From contig JADCER010000015.1 in assembly GCA_020249925.1 (NCBI GenBank), forward strand, positions 81,496 to 145,495: a stretch of DNA of 64,000 nucleotides, given 5' to 3'. A program made the translations under genes and the position numbers. The notes beneath the pieces were generated by a model, which saw only the letters and a program-made list of their open reading frames with translations, was not told where the DNA came from and did not search any database. This stretch comes from Roseomonas sp. Lineage in GTDB: Bacteria; Pseudomonadota; Alphaproteobacteria; Acetobacterales; Acetobacteraceae. How positions within the stretch are numbered: position 1 is the first letter of the stretch; every line of letters starts with the position of its first letter. Shown piece after piece: positions 33,264 through 43,808 of the stretch.

Positions 33264-34958
33264 ATGACCAGCCCAGCCCTTAGCTATGTAACAGGCCAAA
33301 GCAGCCAATCCTTGATCGGTGAGACCATTGGCCTGAATTTCGACCGGACCGTCGCCCAATGGGGTGATCGGCCGGGCTTGATTGTGCGCCAGCAGGGCAT
33401 TCGCTGGAGCTATGCGGAATTGGGCGCGAAGGTGGATGCCTTCGCCGCCGGGCTACTGGCGCTTGGGCTGCAACCAGGTGACCGGGTGGGCATCTGGTCG
33501 CCCAATAATGCCGAATGGGTCATCACGCAGTTTGCGACCGCCAAGGCCGGGCTCGTTTTGGTGAATATCAACCCTGCCTATCGGCTTTCTGAGCTTGAAT
33601 ATGCGCTGAACAAGGTGGGCTGCCGCGCGCTTATCATCGCAACGCGCTTCAAGACATCCGATTATGTCGGCATGGTGAATACGCTGGCGCCGGAATTGGC
33701 GCGCGCCTTGCCTGGCCGGCTGACGGCAGAGAAATTGCCGAAGCTTGAGATGGTGGTGGAGATCAACGCGAGCCCGTCGCCGGGCATGATCCCATTCCAC
33801 AGCATTCTGGAAATGGGCGCGGCGGCGCATCATGAACGTTTGCGTGAATTGGCCAGCAAGCTGCAATTTGATGATCCCATCAATATCCAATTCACCTCTG
33901 GTACCACTGGCGCACCGAAGGGCGCGACGCTGACGCATCATAACATTTTGAATAATGGCTTCTTCATTGGCGAAGCGATGAAGCTGACGCCTCAGGACAA
34001 GCTTTGCATTCCCGTCCCGCTCTATCATTGCTTTGGCATGGTGCTGGGCAATCTGGCCTGCACCACGCATGGCACAGCCATGGTCTATCCGGGTGAGGGT
34101 TTTGATCCACTGGCAACGCTGCAAACCGTGGCCGAGGAACGCTGCACCGGCCTGCATGGCGTTCCCACCATGTTCATCGCGCAAATGGAACACCCGCAAT
34201 TCGCAAGCTTCGATCTTTCATCGCTCCGCACAGGTATCATGGCCGGCGCACCCTGCCCGATTGAGGTGATGCGGCGCGCGGTGGACACCATGAATTTGCG
34301 CGAAATCACCATCGCCTATGGGATGACGGAAACAAGCCCGGTGAGCTTTCAGACCAGCGTGGATGATCCGCTTGACCGCCGCGTTTCCACCGTGGGGCGC
34401 GTGCAGCCGCATCTGGAAGTGAAGATTATCGATAGTGAAGGCCGCATCGTGCCGCGCGGTGTACCGGGAGAGCTTTGCACACGCGGCTACGCCGTGATGC
34501 TCGGCTATTGGGAAGACCCCGAACGCACCGCACAGGCCATTGATCCTGCGCGCTGGATGCATACCGGCGATCTGGCGACGATTGATGAGGAAGGCTTTTG
34601 CAATATCGTTGGCCGCATCAAGGATATGGTGATCCGTGGCGGTGAGAATATCTACCCGCGGGAGGTTGAGGAATTCCTCTATCGCCACCCCAAGATTGAG
34701 GACGTGCAGGTATTCGGTGTGCCCGATCAGCGCTTTGGCGAGGAACTCTGTGCCTGGATCAAGTTGCGTGCACATGAACATCTGACCGCGGATGATGTGC
34801 GGGCCTTCTGCGCGGGCCAGATCGCGCATTACAAAGTGCCGCGCCATATCAAGTTTGTTGAGAGCTTCCCCATGACTGTCACCGGCAAGATGCAGAAATT
34901 CATTATGCGAGATGAAATGACGCGCGAATTGGGCTTGCAGGAAGCAAAGACAGCATAA
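33264..34958 (+). CDS. AMP-binding acyl-CoA synthetase (fatty-acyl/branched-chain acyl-CoA ligase)
   Basis: [34 protein letters not shown]...[13 protein letters not shown]...[27 protein letters not shown]. Confidence 0.9.
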   Translation: MTSPALSYVTGQSSQSLIGETIGLNFDRTVAQWGDRPGLIVRQQGIRWSYAELGAKVDAFAAGLLALGLQPGDRVGIWSPNNAEWVITQFATAKAGLVLVNINPAYRLSELEYALNKVGCRALIIATRFKTSDYVGMVNTLAPELARALPGRLTAEKLPKLEMVVEINASPSPGMIPFHSILEMGAAAHHERLRELASKLQFDDPINIQFTSGTTGAPKGATLTHHNILNNGFFIGEAMKLTPQDKLCIPVPLYHCFGMVLGNLACTTHGTAMVYPGEGFDPLATLQTVAEERCTGLHGVPTMFIAQMEHPQFASFDLSSLRTGIMAGAPCPIEVMRRAVDTMNLREITIAYGMTETSPVSFQTSVDDPLDRRVSTVGRVQPHLEVKIIDSEGRIVPRGVPGELCTRGYAVMLGYWEDPERTAQAIDPARWMHTGDLATIDEEGFCNIVGRIKDMVIRGGENIYPREVEEFLYRHPKIEDVQVFGVPDQRFGEELCAWIKLRAHEHLTADDVRAFCAGQIAHYKVPRHIKFVESFPMTVTGKMQKFIMRDEMTRELGLQEAKTA

Positions 34959-34962
34959 GGTG

Positions 34963-36285
34963 ATGACCAGCGCGCTCTTTGCTCCAGGCTTCAAGACCAG
35001 CCCCTGGTGGTGGGAAGCGGCGGAACCGCCGACGCGCGACAACGCCTTGCCGGATCACACGCCGGTTGCGGTGATTGGCGGCGGCTATGCCGGGCTTTCC
35101 GCCGCGCTCAGCCTGGCGCGACTTGGCCATCAGGTGACGGTGCTGGATGCGGAGCGCATCGGCTGGGGCGCATCCTCACGCAATGGGGGGATGGTGTCTG
35201 GCGGGCTCAAGGTGGCAAGCACGGCACTAAAGGAAAAGCTGGGCGTGGATCAGGCGCGCAATATCGCCCTGGCCGCCGCCGCGTCTTTCCCCTTCATTGA
35301 AGAAACCATCGCGCGGGAAGGGATTGATTGCGACTATACGCGCTGCGGGCGCTTTGTCGCGGCCTGGACGCCCAAGCATTATGGCATGCTGGCGCGACAA
35401 TCCGATTACATCGCGGAAATCACCGGCCTGCCTACGGAAATGCTGCCGCCTTCACGCCAGCATGAGGCACTTGGGTCAGACCATTATCGCGGTGGCATGA
35501 AGGCCGGTGCCACGGGTAGCTTGCATCCTGGCAAATATGCGCGTGGTCTCGCGGCAGCAGCGGAACGCGCCGGTGCAAAGCTGGTTGATTATACGCGTGT
35601 TGGCGGCATTCGTGCTGATGGCTTAGGCTTTCGCATTGCAACCAATCGTGGTGAATTGCGCGCCGATGCCGTGCTGGTTGCGACCAATGGCTATTCGCGC
35701 GGTGCGGATGGGCAAAGCGCCATGCCCTGGCTTGCGCGGCGCATGATCCCTGTCGCGTCCTACATCATCGCGACCGAGGAACTACCCGCCGAGACCATGG
35801 ACCGGCTTTTCCCAGGCCGGCGTATGATCAGCGATACCAAGCGCGTGCTGAATTATTTTCGCCCGGCGCCTTATGGCAATCGTGTATTGTGGGGCGGGCG
35901 CGCACGCTTCGGCCCCAATGCGCCGGAAGCGGCCGCGCCGCGGTTGCACAGCTTCATGACCGCGGTATTTCCTGAGCTCAGCAAGGTGAAAATCACCCAT
36001 GCCTGGACGGGCAATGTCGCCTTCACTTTCGATTTTCTGCCGCATATCGGCGTGCAGGATGGCATTCATTACGCAGCCGGCTGCCAGGGCTCTGGTGTCG
36101 CCATGGCAACCTGGCTTGGCCATAACGCCGCGTTGAAAATCGCCGGCGCCGCCAATCAACGCTTCGCGCTTGATGGCTTGGAATTCCCGACGGTTGCACT
36201 TTACAACGGCAACCCGAATTGGTTCCTGCCCATCATCGGCGGCTGGTATCGCCTGCGTGATCGCATTGATCGGCTGGCGGCGTGA
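34963..36285 (+). CDS. FAD-dependent oxidoreductase (DAO family, PuuB/OrdL-like)
   Basis: PVAVIGGGYAGLSAALSLARLGHQVTVLDAERIGWGASSRNGGMVSGGLK. Confidence 0.88.
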   Translation: MTSALFAPGFKTSPWWWEAAEPPTRDNALPDHTPVAVIGGGYAGLSAALSLARLGHQVTVLDAERIGWGASSRNGGMVSGGLKVASTALKEKLGVDQARNIALAAAASFPFIEETIAREGIDCDYTRCGRFVAAWTPKHYGMLARQSDYIAEITGLPTEMLPPSRQHEALGSDHYRGGMKAGATGSLHPGKYARGLAAAAERAGAKLVDYTRVGGIRADGLGFRIATNRGELRADAVLVATNGYSRGADGQSAMPWLARRMIPVASYIIATEELPAETMDRLFPGRRMISDTKRVLNYFRPAPYGNRVLWGGRARFGPNAPEAAAPRLHSFMTAVFPELSKVKITHAWTGNVAFTFDFLPHIGVQDGIHYAAGCQGSGVAMATWLGHNAALKIAGAANQRFALDGLEFPTVALYNGNPNWFLPIIGGWYRLRDRIDRLAA

Positions 36286-36294
36286 TACGCGGTT

Positions 36295-37128
36295 TCACGT
36301 GAACCCCGCCAATACCGGCAAAAGATAGGGGCGCAGTGCGGCGTAATCCTCGCTCATGGGGAAGTGCCCCAAGCCCTTCATGATTTGCACCTTGGCGCCC
36401 GGGATGGCCGCGGCGGTCGCCTCGGTATCCTCGGGCTTGCAGGAATAATCATAATTGCCGGTCAGCATATGAACGGGGCAGCGCTTGGTATCAATGCGCG
36501 CCAGCTTCGGGCGCAAATCGCCTTCACCCTTGTAGAAATGCAAATCACCGCGAAACACGCCCGGCCCGCCCTGCATGTAATGCCACAGCGTTTCCCAACG
36601 CGAAGCGTCCGGCGCATGCGGGCCAATCAGGCCAGATACGATGCCCCCACATACCTCTCCGCCGTGTACAAGCGGGTGGTGCAGCCAGGATGTATCATAA
36701 TAGGGTGACAGAAACGCGGCCGATTGCAGGCCGATCACGCCACGCAAATCATCCGCATGTTCGGCGGCGAGATCCAGCACAATGCGCCCGCCAATCGAAC
36801 ACCCCATCACCACGGGCCGATCAAGGCCAAGGGCCCGCGCCACCGCCATGATCATGCCCGTATAGCGCGCGGTGGTGAGTTGATAGGTCTCATTCTCCCA
36901 ACCCTCGGGCGGGCTGGATTTGCCATGCCAAGGCATATCAAAAGTCACGCAGCGAAAGCGCGCTGTCACTTCCGCATCATTCAACAAGCCGCGCCATTGC
37001 CGGCCATCACTGCCTGCCGTGTGCAGCAGCAAAAGCGGGATGCCCTGGCCGGCTTCCTCAAAATACAGCCGATGCACCCGGCCTTCGAGTTCAAGGCGCA
37101 TATAGCGCCCGGTGATGGCTTCGATCAT
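36295..37128 (-). CDS. Alpha/beta hydrolase
   Basis: PLLLLHTAGSDGRQWRGLLND...GLDRPVVMGCSIGGRIVLDLAAEH (G-C-S nucleophile region). Confidence 0.83.
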   Translation of the reverse strand: MIEAITGRYMRLELEGRVHRLYFEEAGQGIPLLLLHTAGSDGRQWRGLLNDAEVTARFRCVTFDMPWHGKSSPPEGWENETYQLTTARYTGMIMAVARALGLDRPVVMGCSIGGRIVLDLAAEHADDLRGVIGLQSAAFLSPYYDTSWLHHPLVHGGEVCGGIVSGLIGPHAPDASRWETLWHYMQGGPGVFRGDLHFYKGEGDLRPKLARIDTKRCPVHMLTGNYDYSCKPEDTEATAAAIPGAKVQIMKGLGHFPMSEDYAALRPYLLPVLAGFT

Positions 37129-37490
37129 GCGCGGGGCTCCCTGAGCAGGGCGAGCACGCCCTTGAACCAAAAAATATGCGCCATGAACAGCGCGACATTG
37201 CCTTCCACCTTGAAGGTGCCAAGCCGGACCAGCCCCATAATGTCATGCCAGCCAGGCGGCGGCGGGTCTTGCAGGAAGCGCGCGAAATCCTCGGCGCCCG
37301 CGCGGATGGCAAGGTCATAGCTCGGCATCAGGGCGGGTGCGGGGTTGGCGGATATCAGCACCCCCTTATGGATCGCCAGAATCCAGGCCGCATCGCCAAC
37401 GCTGAAGAATACATCCGCCGTCAGGTCACGCCCCCAGCGTGCCAGGCCCGGCGCGGCGGCGGCGCGGGCGGGCAAAGCCGCAACATTCAT
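37125..37490 (-). CDS. SCP2-like sterol-carrier-domain protein
   Basis: MNVAALPARAAAAPGLARWGRDLTADVFFSVGDAAWILAIHKGVLI...IMGLVRLGTFKVEGNVALFMAHIFWFKGVLALL; overlaps the hydrolase start by 4 bp. Confidence 0.55.
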   Translation of the reverse strand: MNVAALPARAAAAPGLARWGRDLTADVFFSVGDAAWILAIHKGVLISANPAPALMPSYDLAIRAGAEDFARFLQDPPPPGWHDIMGLVRLGTFKVEGNVALFMAHIFWFKGVLALLREPRA

Positions 37491-37638
37491 GGTGAAACCC
37501 CTGCAATCGGCCCTGCCATGGCATCCTCCCCCAATTGGCAGGCGAGAGGTTAGGAAAGGCGGCACGAGCGCGCAAACCCCCATGACCAGGCGCGCCGGTT
37601 GCGCTACAATACGCCGCAAAAGCAATAGGGTTTCCGCC

Positions 37639-39069
37639 GTGGTTCAGATCACCTCTCCGCAATTCAAGGAAAACGCTGCCCGCGCCATGGGCGATGCCGG
37701 GCTGCAAAAGGCTTTGGGTAAGGCCAAGGGCGCCTTCCTGCAACGCCGCGGCGATGCCGTGGCGCGCCTGCCGGAATTCGAACAACTCCGCGAAATCGGG
37801 CGCGACATCAAGAATCATACGCTCGCGAATCTGGATTTCTACCTGGAAACCTATGCCGCCAATGTGGAAGCCGCCGGCGGCAAGGTGCATTGGTGCTCCA
37901 CCGCGGAAGAAGCCCGCGCGACGGTTTTGGAAATTTGCCGCAATGCCGGGGCGAAGACCGTCACCAAGGGCAAATCCATGATCTCCGAAGAACTCGGGAT
38001 CAATGACCATCTGGAAGCCCATGGGATTGAACCGGTCGAAACCGATCTTGGCGAATACATCATCCAGCTTCGGCGCGAACATCCTTCCCACATCATTGCG
38101 CCAGCGTTTCATTTAAACCGAGAGGATTGGGAGAAATCCTTCCGTGAAATGCACACGGACCTGCCCAAGGATCGCGTTTTCAGCGAAAGGCGCGATATCC
38201 TGACCGAAGCGCGCACAAAATTGCGGGATCGGTTCCTGGCCGCTGATGTCGGCATCACGGGGGCGAATTTCCTGATTGCGGAATCCGGCAGCAGCGTGAT
38301 TGTCACCAATGAAGGCAATGGGGACCTCACGCAAACCCTGCCGCGTGTGCATATCGCGCTTGCGAGCATCGAAAAAATGGTGCCGACGCTGAATGATGCC
38401 TGCGCTTTGCTGCGGCTTTTGGCGCGTTCCGCCACGGGGCAGGATTTTTCCGTCTATACCACCTTTTCAACGGGTGGCCGGCGGCCGGGCGATTTGGATG
38501 GGCCGGAAGAATATCATGTGGTGCTGATTGATAATGGCCGGTCCAACATGTTCGGCACGGAATTTCAGGAAATGCTGCGCTGCATCCGCTGCGCTGCCTG
38601 CATGAATCACTGCCCGGTCTATGGCGTGACGGGCGGGCATGCCTATGGCTGGGTTTATCCCGGGCCAATGGGCAGCGTGCTGACGCCAACGCTGATTGGC
38701 GTGGATAAGGCAGGGCATTTGCCCAATGCCTCCACTTTTTGTGGGCGATGCGAATCTGTCTGCCCGGTCAAGATTCCACTGCCAAAAATGATGCGCCATT
38801 GGCGCGAACGGGAGTTTGAGCGGCATTTGTCACCCGTTGCCGTGAGGCGCAATCTTGGGCTCTGGGCCTATGTGGCGCAGCGCCCAGCGCTTTATCGTAT
38901 GGCAACCAAGCTTGCGATCGGTACGCTTGGCCTACTGGCCCAGGGCAAGGGCGCGTTTCGGTCCTTGCCATTGGCTGGCGGTTGGACTCAGGGGCGGGAT
39001 TTGCCGGTGCCGGAAGGTGGCACCTTCATGGATCGCTACGCCAAAACCAAGCGCAATGGCGGGGCCTGA
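37639..39069 (+). CDS. lutB: LutB/LldF L-lactate oxidation iron-sulfur protein
   Basis: FKENAARAMGDAGLQKALGKAKGAFLQRRGDAVARLPEFEQLREIGRDIKNHTLANLDFYLETY...CIRCAACMNHCPVY...CGRCESVCPVKIPLPKM; GTG start. Confidence 0.92.
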   Translation: MVQITSPQFKENAARAMGDAGLQKALGKAKGAFLQRRGDAVARLPEFEQLREIGRDIKNHTLANLDFYLETYAANVEAAGGKVHWCSTAEEARATVLEICRNAGAKTVTKGKSMISEELGINDHLEAHGIEPVETDLGEYIIQLRREHPSHIIAPAFHLNREDWEKSFREMHTDLPKDRVFSERRDILTEARTKLRDRFLAADVGITGANFLIAESGSSVIVTNEGNGDLTQTLPRVHIALASIEKMVPTLNDACALLRLLARSATGQDFSVYTTFSTGGRRPGDLDGPEEYHVVLIDNGRSNMFGTEFQEMLRCIRCAACMNHCPVYGVTGGHAYGWVYPGPMGSVLTPTLIGVDKAGHLPNASTFCGRCESVCPVKIPLPKMMRHWREREFERHLSPVAVRRNLGLWAYVAQRPALYRMATKLAIGTLGLLAQGKGAFRSLPLAGGWTQGRDLPVPEGGTFMDRYAKTKRNGGA

Positions 39070-39072
39070 GCC

Positions 39073-39777
39073 ATGAGCAAGGAAGCAATCCTGAACGCCA
39101 TTCGCCGCGGCCTGAAGCGCGGGCCACTGCCGGCGGATCAGCGCGCCATGCTGGAAGCGCGCATGATCGCGCGGCCACGGCATTTGATCCCCGCGCGGTC
39201 GCGTGTGCCGCGGCCAGATCAGATCAAGCTTTTCATCGCCAATGTGGAAAAGGAATTCGGTACCGTCACGCGCGTGGCCGATGTGAAGGACATTCCCGGA
39301 GCGGTGGCAGAGTATCTGTCGCAACAGAACCTCGCGCCGCGCTTTGTCATGGCACCGCATCCGGAATTGCAGGCGCTGCCCTGGTCTGATCGTGCAATGC
39401 TTGAATTCGAAACGCGCCGCGCCGAGGCCAGCGATCTGGTCTCCGTCCAGCATGGCTATGCCGGCATTGCGGAAACCGGCACGCTGATGCTGCCATCCGA
39501 TCCCGCACGCCCCACCACGCTCAATCTATTGGCGGAGACCGAAATTGTCGTACTCCGCGCATCGCGCATTACCGGGCCTTATGAGGATGCCTGGGATATG
39601 CTGCGCGCGGAACGGCAGGACCCTGTTTCGGGCGGCTTTATGCCACGCAATGTCATGCTGGTAACGGGCCCTTCGCGCAGTGCGGATATTGAACAGACGC
39701 TTGAACTTGGTGCACATGGGCCACGGCGGCTGCATGTGATTGTGGTGGATGATGATCCCGCCGCCCTGCCGGGATGA
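39073..39777 (+). CDS. lutC: LutC/LUD-domain lactate utilisation protein
   Basis: SKEAILNAIRRGLKRGPL...GYAGIAETGTLMLPSDPARPTTLNLLAETEIVVL...GPSRSADIEQTLELGAHGPRRLHVIVVD. Confidence 0.92.
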   Translation: MSKEAILNAIRRGLKRGPLPADQRAMLEARMIARPRHLIPARSRVPRPDQIKLFIANVEKEFGTVTRVADVKDIPGAVAEYLSQQNLAPRFVMAPHPELQALPWSDRAMLEFETRRAEASDLVSVQHGYAGIAETGTLMLPSDPARPTTLNLLAETEIVVLRASRITGPYEDAWDMLRAERQDPVSGGFMPRNVMLVTGPSRSADIEQTLELGAHGPRRLHVIVVDDDPAALPG

Positions 39778-40313
39778 GCCTTTCGCGTCGCCGCGCCCGC
39801 GCGCTGAGTGCCGCGGATCGCGCCCTTTGGCAGGCCTATGTCGCGAGTGTGGAGCCACTCCCCGGTCGTGCGCTGCCGCCGCCCGAAGCGGCTGAGGCGT
39901 CCCCCATCATAACCGCGCCGCAGACAGTTCTTCCGGTGCAGCCCACTGCACCCCAAGCCTGGCAGCCGCCACCCATTCAAGTGAATGTCACGCCCGCGGG
40001 CTTGGATGACAAACGCTGGCGTGCCTTGCGCCGGGGCCGCATGAAGCCGGAACGCACGATTGATTTGCATGGCCGCCGCGCGCAGGAAGCGCATGATGCG
40101 GTGCGTGGTTTCTTGCAGGACGCTTTCGCCGATGGGCTGCGCTGTGTTGCCGTCATCACCGGGCGAGGTTCATCGCCCGAAGGTGGCGTGCTGCGCCGTG
40201 AATTGCCGCATTGGCTGAATGCGCCGGATATGCGGCGCCTGCTGCTGGCGGCAGCGCATCCGCATGCGGCGAATACCGGCGCGGTGCATCTGATGCTGCG
40301 GCGGCGCAAATGA
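39774..40313 (+). CDS. Smr (MutS2 C-terminal-type) domain protein
   Basis: RTIDLHGRRAQEAHDAVRGFLQDAFADGLRCVAVITGRGSSPEGGVLRRELPHWL. Confidence 0.92.
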   Translation: MSLSRRRARALSAADRALWQAYVASVEPLPGRALPPPEAAEASPIITAPQTVLPVQPTAPQAWQPPPIQVNVTPAGLDDKRWRALRRGRMKPERTIDLHGRRAQEAHDAVRGFLQDAFADGLRCVAVITGRGSSPEGGVLRRELPHWLNAPDMRRLLLAAAHPHAANTGAVHLMLRRRK

Positions 40314-40678
40314 CCCCCTTCGGCGCCAGACTGCGCGCTTTGCGTGCCGAACGCGGCGTTGCGCTGAAGGATTTGGCTGCGGCCTTGCAGGTTTCCGCCG
40401 CCTATCTTTCGGCTTTGGAACATGGGCGGCGCGGTCAACCCTCGGCCGGGCTTGTGCATCAGGTCAATGAATTCTTCGGCCTGATCTGGGATGAGGCGGA
40501 GGAATTGGCACGGCTGGCGCGGCAATCCCATCCGCGCGTTGTTCTCGAAACCGGCGGACTTTCGCCTGAAGCAACGGCGCTTGCCAATCGCCTCGCGCGG
40601 GATTTTCGCAGGCTGACACCGGATGCGATCACGGCGATTGAAGCCGCCTTGGACAAGCTACCAAAGGAAAGACGTTGA
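40310..40678 (+). CDS. XRE-family helix-turn-helix regulator
   Basis: MTPFGARLRALRAERGVALKDLAAALQVSAAYLSALEHGRRGQPSAGLVHQVNEFFGL. Confidence 0.9.
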   Translation: MTPFGARLRALRAERGVALKDLAAALQVSAAYLSALEHGRRGQPSAGLVHQVNEFFGLIWDEAEELARLARQSHPRVVLETGGLSPEATALANRLARDFRRLTPDAITAIEAALDKLPKERR

Positions 40679-41817
40679 TGCCGATGCAAGCGATATCGGC
40701 GGGGCTATTGGCGGGGGTTGTCGGTTTTGCCTCATCCTTTGCGGTGGTGCTGCAAGGTTTTGTCGCGATGGGTGCCAGCCCGTCCCAGGCCGCATCGGGG
40801 CTGATGGCAGTTTCCATCGCCATGGGGCTTTGTGGCGTTTTGCTATCGCTCTTGAAGCGCATGCCAATCAGCTGCGCCTGGTCCACGCCGGGGGCTGCGC
40901 TCATGGCGGCTTCGATCATGCCGGCGGGCGGCTTTGCGGAAGCGGTAGGCGCTTTCATCATCTGCGCCTTGTTGCTGATCCTGGCAGGATTGTGGAAGCC
41001 GCTAGGCAGAGCAGTTGCGGCCATCCCAGCTTCACTCGCCAATGCCATGCTGGCGGGCATTTTGTTTGGCTTGTGCTTGGCACCGGTGCGCGCGGTGGCG
41101 GAAGCGCCGATCGCCGCACTCACCATCATCGCCGCCTGGATCATTGCCGGGCGCTGGCACAAGCTGGCGGCGGTGCCGGCGGCGGTGATTGTCGCGGGCG
41201 TGATCATCGCGTTTCAGGCGCCGATGCCGGCGGGCACTTGGGCACCAAGCCCGGAATGGGTGACGCCGGTATTTTCGCTGACCGCCGTCACGGGGCTCGC
41301 GCTACCGCTTTTCATCGTGACCATGGCGTCACAGAATATTCCAGGGATCGCGGTGCTGAGCGCAAACAACTATCGCCCCAATCCTGGGCCGCTATTTTCC
41401 ACCACCGGGGTCTTCAGTCTTTTCGCAGCACCTTTCGGGGGCCATGCGGTGAACCTTGCCGCCATCACCGCTGCGATGTGTGCCGGCGATGGCGCCGGGC
41501 CTGATCCCGCGCGGCGCTGGCCTGCTGCTGTGATGGCGGGCCTGGTTTACACGGCGTGTGGCCTGGCCGCCGGCATGGCGAGTGGCTTGGTCGCTGTCGC
41601 ACCACCAATCCTGATCGAAGCCGTTGCTGGCCTTGCCTTACTGGGTTCCTTTGCCGGCGCGCTGATGGGCGCGGTGCGCGAAGACAAGGATCGTGAAGCG
41701 GCAGTGATCTGCTTCCTGATCGCGGCATCGGGTGTCGCTTTTCTGGGTATTGGCGGCGCGTTTTGGGGCTTGCTCGCCGGTGGCGGCATGCTCGCGCTAT
41801 TGCGCTGGAAGCGTTAA
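40678..41817 (+). CDS. Benzoate/H+ symporter BenE-family transporter
   Basis: QAISAGLLAGVVGFASSFAVVLQGFVAMGASPSQAASGLMAVSIAMGLCGVLLSLLKRMPISCAWSTPGAALM. Confidence 0.9.
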   Translation: MPMQAISAGLLAGVVGFASSFAVVLQGFVAMGASPSQAASGLMAVSIAMGLCGVLLSLLKRMPISCAWSTPGAALMAASIMPAGGFAEAVGAFIICALLLILAGLWKPLGRAVAAIPASLANAMLAGILFGLCLAPVRAVAEAPIAALTIIAAWIIAGRWHKLAAVPAAVIVAGVIIAFQAPMPAGTWAPSPEWVTPVFSLTAVTGLALPLFIVTMASQNIPGIAVLSANNYRPNPGPLFSTTGVFSLFAAPFGGHAVNLAAITAAMCAGDGAGPDPARRWPAAVMAGLVYTACGLAAGMASGLVAVAPPILIEAVAGLALLGSFAGALMGAVREDKDREAAVICFLIAASGVAFLGIGGAFWGLLAGGGMLALLRWKR

Positions 41818-42671
41818 CGCGCAGGCATCTTGCGCGCGAGGAATTCCGGCACGCGACGCAAGGCATCTTCGCGTGCCGCGGGATGTGTGCCGATGGTAGC
41901 CGTGCCACTGCTTGTCGCGCCAACACCACGCAGCACACGTTGCGGCGTATCAGGCGCGTCGAAATCATGATGCGCGCCGGGATAGGTGTGTGCTTCCAAA
42001 CGCCCAGCGCTGCGTGCGGCGAGTGTCACGCAGGGTGGCGCGGGCGTCCAATCATCCGCCTCACCGACCAGCAACAGGATTGGTGCGACGGGTTGCCAGG
42101 GATCGCGCCGTTCTGACAGCGTCCGGCATCCGGGATAGAAGGCGATACCAGCAGCAAAGTCGTGCCGCAGCCCCGCAGGCCGCGCGCGATTATCGCGCGA
42201 CAAGGTCCAAAGCACCGTGCCGCCACCATTGGACCAGCCCATCAGCGCAATGCGATCCGCCCGCACATCCGGGCGCGCTTGCAGAAAAAGCAGCGCGGCA
42301 TAGGCATCGCGCGCGCGTTCCACACTCACGCGAATGCGGCGATCACCACCTTGGCCGCATAGGCTGCCTTCATTGCGCGGCGTCAGGCTATCCACTTGCA
42401 AAATCACATAACCAAGCTGCGAGAGGCGCCGCGCCCAATCCGTATCTCGCGCGAAGGGTTGGCCTGAACGTGTGGTCATGCCCGCGCAGCCATGCATCAG
42501 CACAATCGCGGCATGCGGACCGCGCCCGGCGGGCTGCCACAGCACCGCATTCAGCGCAGCTGGCCCATTCACCGCCTGTTCGCCGGGGTGCGCGGGAATG
42601 GTGATGGCTTGCGGTTGCGCCAAAGCCGGCGCCGTAGCAAGGGAGAGCCATAGGATCAGAAGGCGCCACAT
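41814..42671 (-). CDS. Secreted dienelactone hydrolase/prolyl oligopeptidase-like alpha/beta hydrolase
   Basis: Signal peptide MWRLLILWLSLATAPALAQ; AIVLMHGCAGMT; IALMGWSNGGGTVLWTL. Confidence 0.82.
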   Translation of the reverse strand: MWRLLILWLSLATAPALAQPQAITIPAHPGEQAVNGPAALNAVLWQPAGRGPHAAIVLMHGCAGMTTRSGQPFARDTDWARRLSQLGYVILQVDSLTPRNEGSLCGQGGDRRIRVSVERARDAYAALLFLQARPDVRADRIALMGWSNGGGTVLWTLSRDNRARPAGLRHDFAAGIAFYPGCRTLSERRDPWQPVAPILLLVGEADDWTPAPPCVTLAARSAGRLEAHTYPGAHHDFDAPDTPQRVLRGVGATSSGTATIGTHPAAREDALRRVPEFLARKMPAR

Positions 42672-42792
42672 GACAGCATCAAAGATGAAGAAGCGCAGCG
42701 CCGTCAATCCAGGCGTTTTGACGCTGCCCCTGACATAATGAGAGGATGCCTGGGCATAGTCTCGGTTGCCATCATCCTGTCAGGACTCCCCC

Positions 42793-43794
42793 ATGAAGCT
42801 TCGTGTTTTTCTCACGCATACGCCGGAAATGTTCGAAGGCTACTATGGCCCGCGCGCCCTTGCAGCCTTGGCCGAACACGCTGAGGTCATTCGCAACCCC
42901 GGCACCAGCGTGCTGACCGGCGCTGCATTGGCGGAAGCGGCGCGCGGCTGCCATGCCATTGTCGCGGATCGCGCAACACCGGGGCTTGCCGAAACCTTCG
43001 CCGCCATGCCGGAACTTTTGACATTTCTCCGCGTGGCGGTTGATATCTCCACCATCAATGTGCCGGCTGCCAGCGCGGCGGGCGTATTGGTAACGCGCGC
43101 CACCCCTGGTTTTGTGGATGCGGTGGTGGAATTGGGCCTGGGCTTCATGGTGGACTTGGCGCGCGATGTCAGCGCCATGGCCGGCACCTATCGCGCCGGC
43201 GGCCTGCCGCAAGGGCGCATGGGCTTACAGCTTTCTGCCGCGCGCCTTGGTATCATTGGTTATGGGCGCATCGGTGAGCGCCTTGCCGAAGTGGCGCTGG
43301 CGCTCGGCATGCGCGTTGCGGTCGCGGATCCTTTCGCCAAGGTCACTGATCCACGCATTACCCAGGCGGCCTTCACGGAGGTACTGGCAGATTCGGATAT
43401 CGTGGTCTGCCTCGCGATTTCCGATGCTACCACCAAGCATTTATTCAATGCCGCTGCTTTCGCCGCCATGAAACCCGGCGCGCGCTTCATCAATCTTTCG
43501 CGCGGCGAATTGGTGGATGAGGCCGCGCTGATCGCGGCACTTGAAGCGCAGCACCTCGCCGGCGCCGCCATGGATGTCGGCAGCGCGCCAGACCAAAGAC
43601 CAAACCCAGCTCTGGCAGCGCGTGCTGATGTGGTGGCAACGCCGCATATTGGCGGCATGACTCCAGAAGCCATGGAACACCAAGCCATGGATACGGTGCG
43701 CCAGATCGCTGCCCTTGCACGCGGGGAAATGCCGGAAGGCGCGGTGAATGCCGATGCCGCCTTCCGGCTAAAGGCGTTTTTGGCGCGCGCCTGA
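42793..43794 (+). CDS. D-isomer-specific 2-hydroxyacid dehydrogenase
   Basis: ARLGIIGYGRIGERLAEVALALGMRVAVADPFAKV...MKPGARFINLSRGELVDEAALIAAL. Confidence 0.92.
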   Translation: MKLRVFLTHTPEMFEGYYGPRALAALAEHAEVIRNPGTSVLTGAALAEAARGCHAIVADRATPGLAETFAAMPELLTFLRVAVDISTINVPAASAAGVLVTRATPGFVDAVVELGLGFMVDLARDVSAMAGTYRAGGLPQGRMGLQLSAARLGIIGYGRIGERLAEVALALGMRVAVADPFAKVTDPRITQAAFTEVLADSDIVVCLAISDATTKHLFNAAAFAAMKPGARFINLSRGELVDEAALIAALEAQHLAGAAMDVGSAPDQRPNPALAARADVVATPHIGGMTPEAMEHQAMDTVRQIAALARGEMPEGAVNADAAFRLKAFLARA

Positions 43795-43808
43795 CAATCC
43801 TTGCAGCG

